A stretch of 64,000 bases of DNA from positions 62,001 through 126,000 of the forward strand of contig NZ_WPZO01000012.1 of NCBI RefSeq assembly GCF_013031355.1, written 5' to 3'. The notes below the pieces were generated by a model. The model was given only the letters and a program-made list of their open reading frames with translations, had not been told where the DNA came from and did no database searches. This DNA is from Ruegeria arenilitoris (lineage in GTDB: Bacteria; Pseudomonadota; Alphaproteobacteria; Rhodobacterales; Rhodobacteraceae). Position numbers and translations under genes: made by a program. Shown one piece after another: positions 54,195 to 62,511 of this stretch (position 1 is the stretch's first letter; every line of letters begins with the position of its first letter).

Positions 54195-56648
54195 ATGGTT
54201 GATCTTCCCAGCAAGGCCCGAGTGGTCATCATCGGCGGCGGCGTTATCGGATGCTCGGTCGCGTATCACCTGACCAAGAAGGGCTGGAACGATGTTGTCC
54301 TGCTTGAGCGCAAGCAGCTGACCAGCGGCACCACATGGCACGCGGCGGGTCTGATTGCACAGCTGCGCGCAACGGCGAACATGACCAAGCTGGCGAAATA
54401 CAGCCAAGAACTTTATGGCTCGCTGGAAGAGGAAACCGGCGTTGCCACAGGTTTCAAGCGCTGCGGTTCGATCACAGTTGCCCTGACCGAAGAGCGTAAG
54501 GAAGAGATCTATCGTCAGGCCGCGATGGCCCGCGCCTTTGGGGTAGAGGTCGAAGAGATCTCGAACGAGCGTGTGGCCGAACTCTATCCGCATCTGAACA
54601 TCGAAGACGTCAAAGGTGCCGTATACCTGCCGCTGGACGGACAGGGCGATCCGGCAAACATCGCTCTGGCTCTGGCCAAGGGTGCCCGTCAGCGTGGCGG
54701 TATCGTCAAGGAGCGTGTGAAGGTCACCGATATCGTCAAACAAGGACGCAAGGTGACCGGTGTGGATTGGGTCGCCGATGACGGCAGCGCCTCGGGACAC
54801 ATCGAATGTGACATGGTGGTGAACTGCGCCGGAATGTGGGGGCATGAGGTCGGCCGCATGGCAGGCGTGAATGTCCCGCTGCACGCGTGTGAACACTTCT
54901 ATATCGTGACCGAAGGTATCGACGGACTGACGCAACTGCCGGTGCTGCGCGTTCCGGATGAATGCGCCTATTACAAGGAAGACGCGGGTAAAATTCTGTT
55001 GGGCGCGTTCGAGCCCAACGCGAAGCCGTGGGGCATGGACGGTATTTCGGACAGCTTTGAGTTCGATCAGTTGCCCGAGGATTTCGATCACTTCGAGCCG
55101 ATCCTCGAAGCGGCCTGTAACCGGATGCCGATGCTGGCTGAGGCCGGGATTCACACCTTCTTCAACGGCCCTGAATCTTTTACCCCCGATGACGCCTATC
55201 ACCTGGGTCTGGCGCCCGAGATGGACAATGTCTGGGTGGCCGCCGGGTTTAACTCTATCGGTATCCAATCTGCGGGCGGCGCGGGCATGGCGCTGGCAGA
55301 GTGGATGGACAGCGGCGAAAAGCCGTTTGATCTGGGTGACGTGGATATCGGCCGGATGCAGCCATTTCAGGGCAACAAGAAGTACCTGTTCGAACGGTCC
55401 AAGGAAACGCTGGGTCTGCTCTATGCTGACCACTATCCTTACCGCCAGAAGGCAACCGCTCGCGGCGTACGCCGGACTCCGTTCCATCACCATCTCAAGG
55501 AACAAGGTGCGGTCTTTGGCGAACTGGCAGGGTGGGAACGCGCGAACTGGTTTGCCAATGATGGGCAGGAGCGCGAATACCAGTACAGCTGGAAGCGGCA
55601 GAACTGGTTTGAAAACTCGGCGGCTGAACACCGCGCGGTCCGCGAAAACGTCGGCATGTATGATATGTCGTCCTTCGGCAAAATCCGCGTTGAAGGGCCC
55701 GACGCCGAGAAATTCATGAACTATATTGGCGGTGGCGACTATTCGGTGCCCAACGGCAAGATCGTCTATACCCAGTTCCTGAACCGCACTGGCGGGATCG
55801 AGGCGGACGTGACCGTCACCCGCCTGACCGAGACCGCCTATCTGGTGGTCACACCGGCGGCGACCCGTCTGGCTGACCAGACATGGATGATGCGCCACGC
55901 GAGCAACTTCAACGTGGTCATCACTGACGTAACCGCAGGTGAAGGGGTTCTGGCCGTCATGGGCCCGAATGCACGTGCTCTGCTTGAGAAAGTCTCGCCT
56001 AACGATTTCTCGAACGCCGCCAACCCGTTCGGCACCGCGCAAGAGATCGAGCTTGGCATGGGTCTCGCCCGTGCTCACCGCGTGACCTATGTGGGCGAAC
56101 TGGGGTGGGAGATCTATGTCTCATCCGACATGGCTGGCCACGCGTTCGAAACGCTGCACGAGGCGGGGCAGGACATGGGGCTGAAGCTGTGCGGGATGCA
56201 CATGATGGACAGCTGCCGGATCGAGAAGGGCTTCCGCCACTTTGGTCACGACATCACCTGCGAAGACCATGTGGTGGATGCCGGGCTTGGCTTTGCCGTC
56301 AAGGTCGATAAGGGCAGTGATTTCATCGGCCGCGAGGCTGTGATCGCACGCAAGGAAAGCGGGCCCAAGAACCGTCTGGTTCAGTTGAAACTGACCGACG
56401 CCGAGCCGCTGCTGTTCCACAATGAGCCGATCATCCGGGATGGCGAATATGTGGGCTATCTGAGCTCGGGTAACTATGGCCACACGTTGGGCGCTGCCAT
56501 TGGTCTGGGTTACGTGCCGTGCGAAGGTGAAAAAGCGGCGGATGTGCTGGCTTCGACTTATGAGATCGACGTCTGCGGTGTGAAGGTCAAGGCCGAGGCA
56601 TCGTTGAAGCCGATGTACGACCCGAAATCGGAACGCGTCAAAGTATAA
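54195..56648 (+). CDS. FAD-dependent dehydrogenase fused to GcvT domain (second paralogue)
   Basis: 817 residues, a paralogue of the 48216 gene. VVIIGGGVIGCSVAYHLTKK and the flavinylation motif SGTTWHAAGLIAQ open the DAO domain. GWERANWFANDGQ marks the linker. The GcvT domain carries YVGELGWEIYVSS and SCRIEKGFRHFGHD, closer to mitochondrial DMGDH/SARDH than the first paralogue. One copy may act on dimethylglycine and the other on sarcosine or another N-methyl amine; which does what cannot be read here. Followed by a strong terminator. Confidence 0.88.
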   Translation: MVDLPSKARVVIIGGGVIGCSVAYHLTKKGWNDVVLLERKQLTSGTTWHAAGLIAQLRATANMTKLAKYSQELYGSLEEETGVATGFKRCGSITVALTEERKEEIYRQAAMARAFGVEVEEISNERVAELYPHLNIEDVKGAVYLPLDGQGDPANIALALAKGARQRGGIVKERVKVTDIVKQGRKVTGVDWVADDGSASGHIECDMVVNCAGMWGHEVGRMAGVNVPLHACEHFYIVTEGIDGLTQLPVLRVPDECAYYKEDAGKILLGAFEPNAKPWGMDGISDSFEFDQLPEDFDHFEPILEAACNRMPMLAEAGIHTFFNGPESFTPDDAYHLGLAPEMDNVWVAAGFNSIGIQSAGGAGMALAEWMDSGEKPFDLGDVDIGRMQPFQGNKKYLFERSKETLGLLYADHYPYRQKATARGVRRTPFHHHLKEQGAVFGELAGWERANWFANDGQEREYQYSWKRQNWFENSAAEHRAVRENVGMYDMSSFGKIRVEGPDAEKFMNYIGGGDYSVPNGKIVYTQFLNRTGGIEADVTVTRLTETAYLVVTPAATRLADQTWMMRHASNFNVVITDVTAGEGVLAVMGPNARALLEKVSPNDFSNAANPFGTAQEIELGMGLARAHRVTYVGELGWEIYVSSDMAGHAFETLHEAGQDMGLKLCGMHMMDSCRIEKGFRHFGHDITCEDHVVDAGLGFAVKVDKGSDFIGREAVIARKESGPKNRLVQLKLTDAEPLLFHNEPIIRDGEYVGYLSSGNYGHTLGAAIGLGYVPCEGEKAADVLASTYEIDVCGVKVKAEASLKPMYDPKSERVKV

Positions 56649-56658
56649 TCAAATTGTC

Positions 56659-56686
56659 GGGGCGCTGCGGCGCCCCGGCTCTTTTC
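56659..56686 (+). terminator. Rho-independent terminator after the second dehydrogenase gene
   Basis: CGGGGCGC-TGCG-GCGCCCCG, a perfect 8-bp stem, followed by GCTCTTTTCTT; 10 bp beyond the stop. It closes the demethylation locus. Confidence 0.85.
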
Positions 56687-56808
56687 TTGGGGTTGCCGGT
56701 GGTGACCGCGACGTATCAGAATTCCTGATGGCCTGCTTCACAGTTTTCGCAGTTCCCAACGTGGTCTGATTTGCCGTAGAGATGCCCGATATCAATCGGA
56801 GACCCGCC

Positions 56809-57714
56809 GTGGCAGATACCCCCGTCCCGCCGAACAGAGAAGATACGCCCAAAGGGTTGGCATTGGCCGTGACGGCCTATGTCCTGTGGGGTTTTCTGCC
56901 GCTTTACATGAAGGCGATGTCTCATGTGGGGCCAATCGAACTCGTATCGCACCGCGTCATCTGGTCAGTTCCAGTGGCAGGCCTGCTGCTGGTGGCCTTG
57001 GGGCGCACGCGGGATCTGAAGGCCGCGCTGGCGAACCCGAAGATGCTGGGAATGGCTTGTATAACGGCCGCTCTGATTTCGGTGAACTGGGCGATTTATG
57101 TGTGGGCGATTGCCAACGATCGGGCGTTGGATGCGGCATTGGGCTATTATATCAACCCGCTGTTCAGCATTGCGCTGGGCGCGGTTCTGCTGCGGGAGCC
57201 TTTGACGAAAATCCAACTTGCAGCAGTGGCAATTGCCGCGCTGGGCGTGCTGGTTCTGGTGGTCGAGGCAGGCAGCCTGCCGTGGGCGGCTCTGGGGTTG
57301 ATGGTCAGTTGGGGCTTCTACGCGTTTTTCAAGCGGTCTTTGCCGATTGGCCCAAATCAAGGGTTCCTGCTTGAGGTTCTGATTCTGCTGATCCCGGCGC
57401 TGGCGTATGTCACATGGCTGGGCGTGCAGGGCACCGGGCATTTCGGTGTGGGGGTTTCGGACACCATGTTACTGGCTTGTGCTGGCGTTGTGACGGCGGT
57501 GCCGCTGCTGGTTTATGCCAACGGGGCGAAACTGGTGCGGTTGTCGACTATGGGTATTCTGCAGTACATCGCGCCGACCATGATCTTCATCACGGCCATC
57601 ACCTTGTTCGGTGAGCAGATCGACCGGGGGCGCATGATCGCGTTCCCACTGATCTGGACGGCGCTGGTTGTCTATTCGATTCCGATGATCCGGCAGATGC
57701 GGTCTCAGGCCTGA
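56809..57714 (+). CDS. rarD: EamA-family transporter RarD
   Basis: 301 residues with about ten hydrophobic helices. RarD-type DMT permease: LALAVTAYVLWGFLPLYMKAMSHV, ELVSHRVIWSVPVAGLLL, INWAIYVWAIANDRALDAALGYYINPLFSIALGAVLL-type core and LGILQYIAPTMIFI near the end. Substrate unknown. GTG 56809 (VADTPVPP) has CGGAG seven bases upstream and is preferred; the in-frame ATG at 56782 is the alternative. Convergent with the GDSL gene, overlapping by 10 bp. Confidence 0.88.
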   Translation: MADTPVPPNREDTPKGLALAVTAYVLWGFLPLYMKAMSHVGPIELVSHRVIWSVPVAGLLLVALGRTRDLKAALANPKMLGMACITAALISVNWAIYVWAIANDRALDAALGYYINPLFSIALGAVLLREPLTKIQLAAVAIAALGVLVLVVEAGSLPWAALGLMVSWGFYAFFKRSLPIGPNQGFLLEVLILLIPALAYVTWLGVQGTGHFGVGVSDTMLLACAGVVTAVPLLVYANGAKLVRLSTMGILQYIAPTMIFITAITLFGEQIDRGRMIAFPLIWTALVVYSIPMIRQMRSQA

Positions 57715-58409
57715 CGCAAGAGACGCGCGGCTTCTTCGGCCCAGATGGCATAGGTTTTCGGGCTGGGGTGATAGCCATCCGGCGCAGCGAGGGCCGGGTC
57801 TTCGGGTAAGTCCAGTTGCAGATGCTTTGCCTGTGGAAAGCGGGTTGCGACCTGCTGCAAACCGCGATCCAGGCGAGCGGCTTGACGCCCCAGAACCCAG
57901 GCTAGCGGTTGCGGCAGGGCAGGGAACCGGTTCATCTGCGGCACAGCCGTGACCACCAGCCGCCGCACGCCCAGAGGACCGGTCAAAAGCTCCAGCAATT
58001 GGGTCTGGCGCTCAGTGAATCGCTGACGCGTCACGCCACGGGTCACGTCATTCACGCCAAGAGCGGTAACGGCCAAATCGAACTGGCCGTTCAGGCCGCG
58101 CAGCCGGTCTATAGTGTCCTGTGTCGTGTGCCCTGTGGTGGCCTCAAGCTGCCATTCGACCGTATAGTGCTTAGCCAGTCGGGCCACGAGATACCCTGAC
58201 AGGGCTTGCGCCTGAGTGCCTGCGCCGACCCCTGCGGCGGAACTGTCGCCCGCGATCAGAAGACGCCGCCGAGGCCCTCGCCCCACGCGCCCTTCGCGCG
58301 GCCCAGTAGGCTCCGGCAGCATTTGGGCGTTGCGGCGTACCGAGAGACCTTGGGCCGCCAGAACTGGCAGCAATGGCACACGCAACAGCTGATCGGCAGC
58401 GACAGGCAT
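57705..58409 (-). CDS. SGNH/GDSL-family hydrolase
   Basis: 234 residues. GDS block RRLLIAGDSSAAGVGAG (about 48-64), Gly in the ALEATTGHTT segment, Asn in LGVNDVTRG and catalytic Asp-His in DGYHPSP. An esterase or lipase of unknown substrate, without a clear signal peptide. It follows the NTF2-like gene by 2 bp, so the two form a small operon. Confidence 0.85.
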   Translation of the reverse strand: MPVAADQLLRVPLLPVLAAQGLSVRRNAQMLPEPTGPREGRVGRGPRRRLLIAGDSSAAGVGAGTQAQALSGYLVARLAKHYTVEWQLEATTGHTTQDTIDRLRGLNGQFDLAVTALGVNDVTRGVTRQRFTERQTQLLELLTGPLGVRRLVVTAVPQMNRFPALPQPLAWVLGRQAARLDRGLQQVATRFPQAKHLQLDLPEDPALAAPDGYHPSPKTYAIWAEEAARLLRQA

Positions 58410-58411
58410 GG

Positions 58412-58822
58412 TCAGCTGAGCGCGTTTTTGTATTCAAGGAACCGCGGGTCGGTCATGACGCGGGCCATCATCGCCTCGCGCAGGGCGCCGATGGTTTTGT
58501 AGGGGCGCATGACGACTTCGAATTCCTGAATCAGCCCGTCATCGTTCAGCGTGATCAGGTCCACCCCCACGGCGTCCAGGTCGCCGACCTTGCACTGAAA
58601 CTCCAGCGCCCAGTCCTTGCCCGCACCCATCACGCGGCGATAGCGGAAGTCCGAAAACACTTGCCCCACATGGCCCAGCACCGCCGCCACCGGTTCGCGC
58701 CCGGTCCAAGTGCTGTAATAGGTGGGGGGGGAAAAGCGCACATCCTCGGCCAGCAATTCGTGGATCAGGCTCTCATCGCCCTTGGCGACCACCTCTTGCA
58801 TACGTTCGATCGTGGGGTGCAT
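58412..58822 (-). CDS. NTF2-like/SnoaL-type protein
   Basis: 136 residues. Nuclear transport factor 2-like fold: MQEVVAKGDESLIHELLAEDVRFSPPTYY, FEFQ-type strand LEFQCKVGDLDAVGVDLITLN and QEFEVVMRPYK. Such proteins bind or isomerise small hydrophobic molecules; the family alone does not reveal the ligand. Start 58822 has a GGAGAA ribosome site. Confidence 0.8.
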   Translation of the reverse strand: MHPTIERMQEVVAKGDESLIHELLAEDVRFSPPTYYSTWTGREPVAAVLGHVGQVFSDFRYRRVMGAGKDWALEFQCKVGDLDAVGVDLITLNDDGLIQEFEVVMRPYKTIGALREAMMARVMTDPRFLEYKNALS

Positions 58823-58919
58823 GGGTTCTCCTTCCGCTTTGGGGGCAGAGTTGCTGAACCGTTTCGTTCAGGCAAGCGCGACGTTGCGGGAGGTCGCGCG
58901 CTGCGATAGGCAGGCGCGC

Positions 58920-59567
58920 ATGAGCGAGACCTATGATCCCCCGAAGACCCCTCTGGACGTTCTGTACGAGGACGCGCAACTGATTGTGGTGAACAAGCCC
59001 TCGGGGCTGTTGTCGGTGCCGGGTCGGGGGGAGCATCTTGCCGATTGCCTGCTGACGCGGGTGCAAGCGGCGTTTCCGCAGGCGTTGCTGGTGCATCGGC
59101 TGGACCGGGATACCTCGGGCGTAATGGTCTTTGCCCAAACCCCCCATGCGCAGCGCCATCTGAGTATGCAGTTCGAGAACCGTCAGACCCGCAAAACCTA
59201 TGTGGCGCGCGTCTGGGGGCGGGTTGCGGAAAAGACCGGAACCGTTGATCTGCCGCTGATCGTGGACTGGCCCAACCGGCCCCGACAGATGGTGTGTCAT
59301 GAGACGGGCAAACCCGCCGTCACCGACTGGCGTGTCATGAAGCACGAAGGGGACACGACGCGCGTTCGTCTGTTCCCGAAAACGGGCCGGTCGCACCAGT
59401 TGCGGGTTCATATGCTGGCGCTGGGTCACCCGATTCTGGGTGACCCGTTTTACGCCGAAGGTGCGGCGCGGGATTTCCCGCGCCTGATGCTGCATTCCGA
59501 GGAACTGCGCCTGAAGAACCCCGAAGGCGGGGTGTCGATGAAGTTCCGCGCCAAGGCGGATTTCTGA
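58920..59567 (+). CDS. RluA-family pseudouridine synthase
   Basis: 215 residues, short for RluA because no S4 domain is present. The catalytic Asp lies in LVHRLDRDTSGVMVFA. IVVNKPSGLLSVPGRG, KTYVARVWGR, TRVRLFPKTGRSHQLRVHM and LGDPFYAEG are all RluA-family motifs. It converts uridine to pseudouridine in rRNA or tRNA (RluA-like 23S U746/tRNA U32 is the best guess). The ATG at 58920 fits the family start. Confidence 0.9.
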   Translation: MSETYDPPKTPLDVLYEDAQLIVVNKPSGLLSVPGRGEHLADCLLTRVQAAFPQALLVHRLDRDTSGVMVFAQTPHAQRHLSMQFENRQTRKTYVARVWGRVAEKTGTVDLPLIVDWPNRPRQMVCHETGKPAVTDWRVMKHEGDTTRVRLFPKTGRSHQLRVHMLALGHPILGDPFYAEGAARDFPRLMLHSEELRLKNPEGGVSMKFRAKADF

Positions 59568-59570
59568 CCC

Positions 59571-59756
59571 TCAGGCGGTGCTGGTCCACAGCATTTTCAG
59601 ATTGCCCAGAGAAAACCGTCCGCGGCGTTTGCGCGGGGCGCAGCGCTGACGAGCGGCCATGATCTCGCGTTCGATCTCAAAGCTGCGCAGGGTGTGATCC
59701 TGCGCCCAGGGACCCAGTTTCAGGGTCATCATCACGTGATTGTCGAGGCTTGGCAT
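59571..59756 (-). CDS. 61-residue basic small protein, unknown
   Basis: A small gene supported by an excellent ribosome site (AAAGGAG seven bases before ATG 59756). The peptide begins MPSLDNHVMMTLKLGPWAQD and has a basic middle (RQRCAPRKRRGRFSLG). No family recognised. It is divergent from the YafY-type regulator and shares its operator region, so it may be the regulator's target. Confidence 0.55.
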   Translation of the reverse strand: MPSLDNHVMMTLKLGPWAQDHTLRSFEIEREIMAARQRCAPRKRRGRFSLGNLKMLWTSTA

Positions 59757-59800
59757 CGGTGATCTCCTTTTCGTCTGAGCTCAAGTCTCACCCATCACTC

Positions 59801-59839
59801 CTGACACCACCCTGTCAGGGGGGTGTGCTAGAGTGTCAG
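59801..59839. promoter_or_regulatory. Palindromic operator between the small gene and the YafY-type regulator
   Basis: CTGACA-CCACCC-TGTCAG (59801-59818) is a perfect 6-bp inverted repeat. A further TGTCAG half-site lies at 59834-59839. It sits between divergent starts at 59756 and 59860, the expected place for an autoregulatory site. Confidence 0.55.
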
Positions 59840-59859
59840 CAGATGAACCGGAGAAACCC

Positions 59860-60552
59860 ATGCGCCGTTCCACCCGCCTGTTCGAGATCATCCAGATTCT
59901 GCGCGCCGCCGAGGCGCCGGTGACGGCTGAAATGCTGGCAGAAAAGCTCGAAGTCTCAGAACGCACGGTCTATCGCGATATTGCGGCCCTGCAGGCGCAA
60001 CGCACTCCGATTGAGGGCGAGGCCGGTGTCGGGTATCTGATGCGGCGCGGCTATGACCTGCCGCCGCTGAATTTCGACGCGGAAGAGGTCGAGGCGCTGT
60101 GGGTCGGCCTGTCGATGCTGGCGCGCACCGGCGACAGCACGTTGCAACAGGCCGCCGACCGGGTGTGCCGTAAGATCGAAGCGCTGCGCGCGCCCGCCGA
60201 CTGGTTGCAGGTGGCCCCGTGGGGCGCACCCATGGATGACCCCGAAAAAGGATGTGTGCCCGTGGTGAACTACCGCGAGGCAATCCGGGACGAACGCAAG
60301 ATCCGTATCACCTATGTGAACGGCGAAGGTGAGCGAACCGAACGGATCGTCCGGCCCGTCGCGCTGATTTACCACATCGAATGCACCCTGCTGGCCGCGT
60401 GGTGCGAGCTGCGCAATGGGTTCCGCCATTTCCGCACCGACCGTATCTGGGCCTGTGAACTGACCGAGGATCACTTTTGCGGGCAAGGCGAACCTCTGCG
60501 GGCGCTGTGGCAGGAGCAGAACCGCTGGGACACCTCGGCAAGGGCGTCCTGA
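59860..60552 (+). CDS. YafY-type HTH-WYL transcriptional regulator
   Basis: 230 residues. N-terminal winged helix (RLFEIIQILRAAEAPVTAEML, LEVSERTVYRDIAALQAQ) and C-terminal WYL domain (about 135-215; RKIRITYVNGEGERTERIVRPVALIYH, LAAWCELRNGFRHFRTDRI). WYL regulators bind nucleic-acid fragments or small ligands. Start ATG 59860 follows CCGGAGAAACCC; a GTG nine codons upstream is possible. Divergent from the 61-residue gene. Confidence 0.88.
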   Translation: MRRSTRLFEIIQILRAAEAPVTAEMLAEKLEVSERTVYRDIAALQAQRTPIEGEAGVGYLMRRGYDLPPLNFDAEEVEALWVGLSMLARTGDSTLQQAADRVCRKIEALRAPADWLQVAPWGAPMDDPEKGCVPVVNYREAIRDERKIRITYVNGEGERTERIVRPVALIYHIECTLLAAWCELRNGFRHFRTDRIWACELTEDHFCGQGEPLRALWQEQNRWDTSARAS

Positions 60553-60670
60553 GTGGCAGGTATTCGCCGATTTCACTGGATTGTTGCTTGAGCACACCCG
60601 CAGGCAGCGTGATAAACTGCACCAAACAAAACGCGCCCGGCAAACGGGCGCCGGAGCAGAAGGTGATATC

Positions 60671-61342
60671 ATGACGATTTCCAAATTTGTATTGTCCGCC
60701 GGGCTGTGCTCGGCCTTGTTTCTGGGTGCCTGCACGGATCCCGCCACGCTGAACCTGCCGAGCGATCCCAATCAGAACGCCAAACAGGGTGCGCTTCTGG
60801 GTGGTCTGGTCGGGGCTGGTGTTGGCGCGATCGCCAATAACTCGAACCCGGGTCTTGGCGCCTTGGCCGGGGCCGCAGTGGGTGCCGCCGGTGGCGGTCT
60901 GATCGGCAACCAGCTGGATCGTCAGGCTGCCGAGCTGCGTCAGCAACTGGCCAATCAGGGTATCACCGTCACCAATGCCGGCGACCGTCTGATTGTCACC
61001 GTGCCCAATGATATCTCTTTTGACACCGACAGCGCGACCGTGCGTCCGGCGCTGCGCGCTGATCTGGAGAGAGTGGGACAGAACCTGACGAGATACCCCA
61101 ACTCGAACGTTCAGGTCATCGGTCATACCGACAGTGATGGCGAAGCGTCCTATAACCAAACCCTGTCCGAACGCCGCGCCGGGTCGGTGGCCGATATCCT
61201 GCAGGCCAATGGTGTGAGCGGTGCCCGGATCAGCACGATCGGTCTGGGTGAAAACCGTCCCGCTGCCTCGAACCTGACGCCCGAGGGTAAAGCCCGGAAC
61301 CGCCGGGTCGATATCGAGATCATTCCCAACGGTCGCACATAA
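60671..61342 (+). CDS. OmpA-family lipoprotein with glycine-zipper segment
   Basis: 223 residues. Lipobox LSAGLCSALFLGACTDP (lipidated Cys near 21). Residues about 40-80 are a glycine zipper (GALLGGLVGAGVGAI, GALAGAAVGAAGGGLIG), then a helix. The C-terminal OmpA peptidoglycan-binding domain (about 105-220) has NDISFDTDSATVRP, VIGHTDSDGEASYN and ENRPAASNLTPEGKARNRRV. It tethers the outer membrane to the cell wall. Resembles YiaD. Terminated at 61350. Confidence 0.9.
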   Translation: MTISKFVLSAGLCSALFLGACTDPATLNLPSDPNQNAKQGALLGGLVGAGVGAIANNSNPGLGALAGAAVGAAGGGLIGNQLDRQAAELRQQLANQGITVTNAGDRLIVTVPNDISFDTDSATVRPALRADLERVGQNLTRYPNSNVQVIGHTDSDGEASYNQTLSERRAGSVADILQANGVSGARISTIGLGENRPAASNLTPEGKARNRRVDIEIIPNGRT

Positions 61343-61349
61343 GACATGA

Positions 61350-61375
61350 GGGGCACCTACGGGTGCCCCTTTTTT
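61350..61375 (+). terminator. Rho-independent terminator after the OmpA-family lipoprotein gene
   Basis: GGGGCACC-TACG-GGTGCCCC, a perfect 8-bp stem with 4-nt loop, followed by TTTTTT; 7 bp beyond the stop. Confidence 0.9.
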
Positions 61376-61458
61376 GCACATTGACTGCGCGTCAACTGGG
61401 CTTTGGTGCGCGCAGGCTTTGGGCTAGCTATTGGGAAACACCATGACGGAGTTTCCTG

Positions 61459-62001
61459 ATGTCGGAACCGATCCTGCTGAGCCTCTCCGGCTCGTTGCGC
61501 CAAAACGCCACCAACCGCAAACTTCTGCGCGAGGCGGCCCGGCTGTTCAATCCTGGCACCCATATCGAGGCCGATCTGAACCTGCCGCTCTATGACGGTG
61601 ATCTGGAAGATGGCGAGGGCATTCCGCAGGCGGTCCAGATGCTGGCGGATCAGATCGCGCAGGCCCACGCAGTGATCATTTCCACGCCGGAATACAACAA
61701 GGGACCGTCAGGCGTGCTGAAAAACGCGCTGGACTGGGTCAGCCGAACCGAGGGCCGCCCCTGGGCCGACAAACCGGTTGCCGTGATGTCGGCCGCCGCA
61801 GGCCGTGCGGGCGGTGAACGGGCGCAGATGGTGTTGCGCAGCTATATGGTGCCGTTCCAGCCGCGCATCTTGCAGGGGCCGGAAATCCATCTGGCCAACA
61901 GCTCGAACGAGTTCGACGAGCAGGGGAAACTGTCCAGCGACCGCTATGAAAGCAGTTTGCGGGTGCTGATGGAGAAACTGCGGGCCGAAGCGGGATTTTG
62001 A
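61459..62001 (+). CDS. NADPH-dependent FMN reductase family protein
   Basis: 180 residues. Flavodoxin-like fold: LSLSGSLRQNATNRKLLREA (phosphate loop), IISTPEYNKGPSGVLKNALDWVSR (the YN/PEY-x-G signature of the family) and a C-terminal helix. It reduces FMN or quinones with NADPH. Start ATG 61459 with ACGGAGTTTCCTG upstream. Convergent with the GNAT gene. Confidence 0.88.
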   Translation: MSEPILLSLSGSLRQNATNRKLLREAARLFNPGTHIEADLNLPLYDGDLEDGEGIPQAVQMLADQIAQAHAVIISTPEYNKGPSGVLKNALDWVSRTEGRPWADKPVAVMSAAAGRAGGERAQMVLRSYMVPFQPRILQGPEIHLANSSNEFDEQGKLSSDRYESSLRVLMEKLRAEAGF

Positions 62002-62034
62002 CCTACCACACAAACGATTTCTTGGGGCGGGGCG

Positions 62035-62511
62035 TCAGTCCAGTCGCTTTCGCATCGTAAGCGAGGTTGTTCGATCATAACCGGCGTGGGTTGTCTCGCC
62101 GGTTATCGCGAATCCCAGGCGTGCAAAGGCTGCATGATTTTCGACAAGTTCGACCCGGGTTTGCAATTCCAACGCCCGAAACCCTTTGGCCCGGGCCCGG
62201 TGTTCAGCCACTTCCACCAGACGTCGGGCCAGACCCTGACCGCGTTTGTTTTGGGCAACGGCAAGTTTGCTCAGATACAGGCAGTCTGGTTTGGGCGTCA
62301 GAAAGACGACTGCATTGGGCCGGTCTCCTATCCCCCAAATCTCACCGTCACGCGCCTGACGTTGAAGCTCTTCCACAGTCAGGCGATGCATTGAAGAGGG
62401 CGGGTCAATGCGGCCCTCCATATAGGCAAAAGTCTCGCGGATCAGATGCAAGACCTCTGTCAGGCGTGTGCTGTCTGACATCAGGCGTGTAGGTGTTTTA
62501 TCGACGATCAC
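62035..62511 (-). CDS. GNAT-family N-acetyltransferase
   Basis: 158 residues. The acetyl-CoA loop lies in LAVAQNKRGQGLARRLVEVAEHRA (Q/RxxGxG/A), with strand CLYLSKLAV before and LELQTRVELVENHAAFARLGF after, as in GNAT folds. Substrate unknown. GTG start at 62511 overlaps the upstream FAD-oxidoreductase stop by 4 bp, so translation is coupled; an ATG at 62481 (MSDSTRL) is an alternative. Confidence 0.85.
   Translation of the reverse strand: MIVDKTPTRLMSDSTRLTEVLHLIRETFAYMEGRIDPPSSMHRLTVEELQRQARDGEIWGIGDRPNAVVFLTPKPDCLYLSKLAVAQNKRGQGLARRLVEVAEHRARAKGFRALELQTRVELVENHAAFARLGFAITGETTHAGYDRTTSLTMRKRLD

Noticed and set aside
54138..56078. Open frame of 646 codons on the minus strand
   Set aside because: Antisense to the second GcvT-fused dehydrogenase; its residue pattern mirrors that of the 48168 shadow because the two real genes are paralogues.
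48216..56648. DmdA (DMSP demethylase) for the GcvT-domain proteins
   Set aside because: DmdA is a stand-alone GcvT-like protein of about 370 residues; these are about 815 residues with an N-terminal FAD domain and flavinylation motif.
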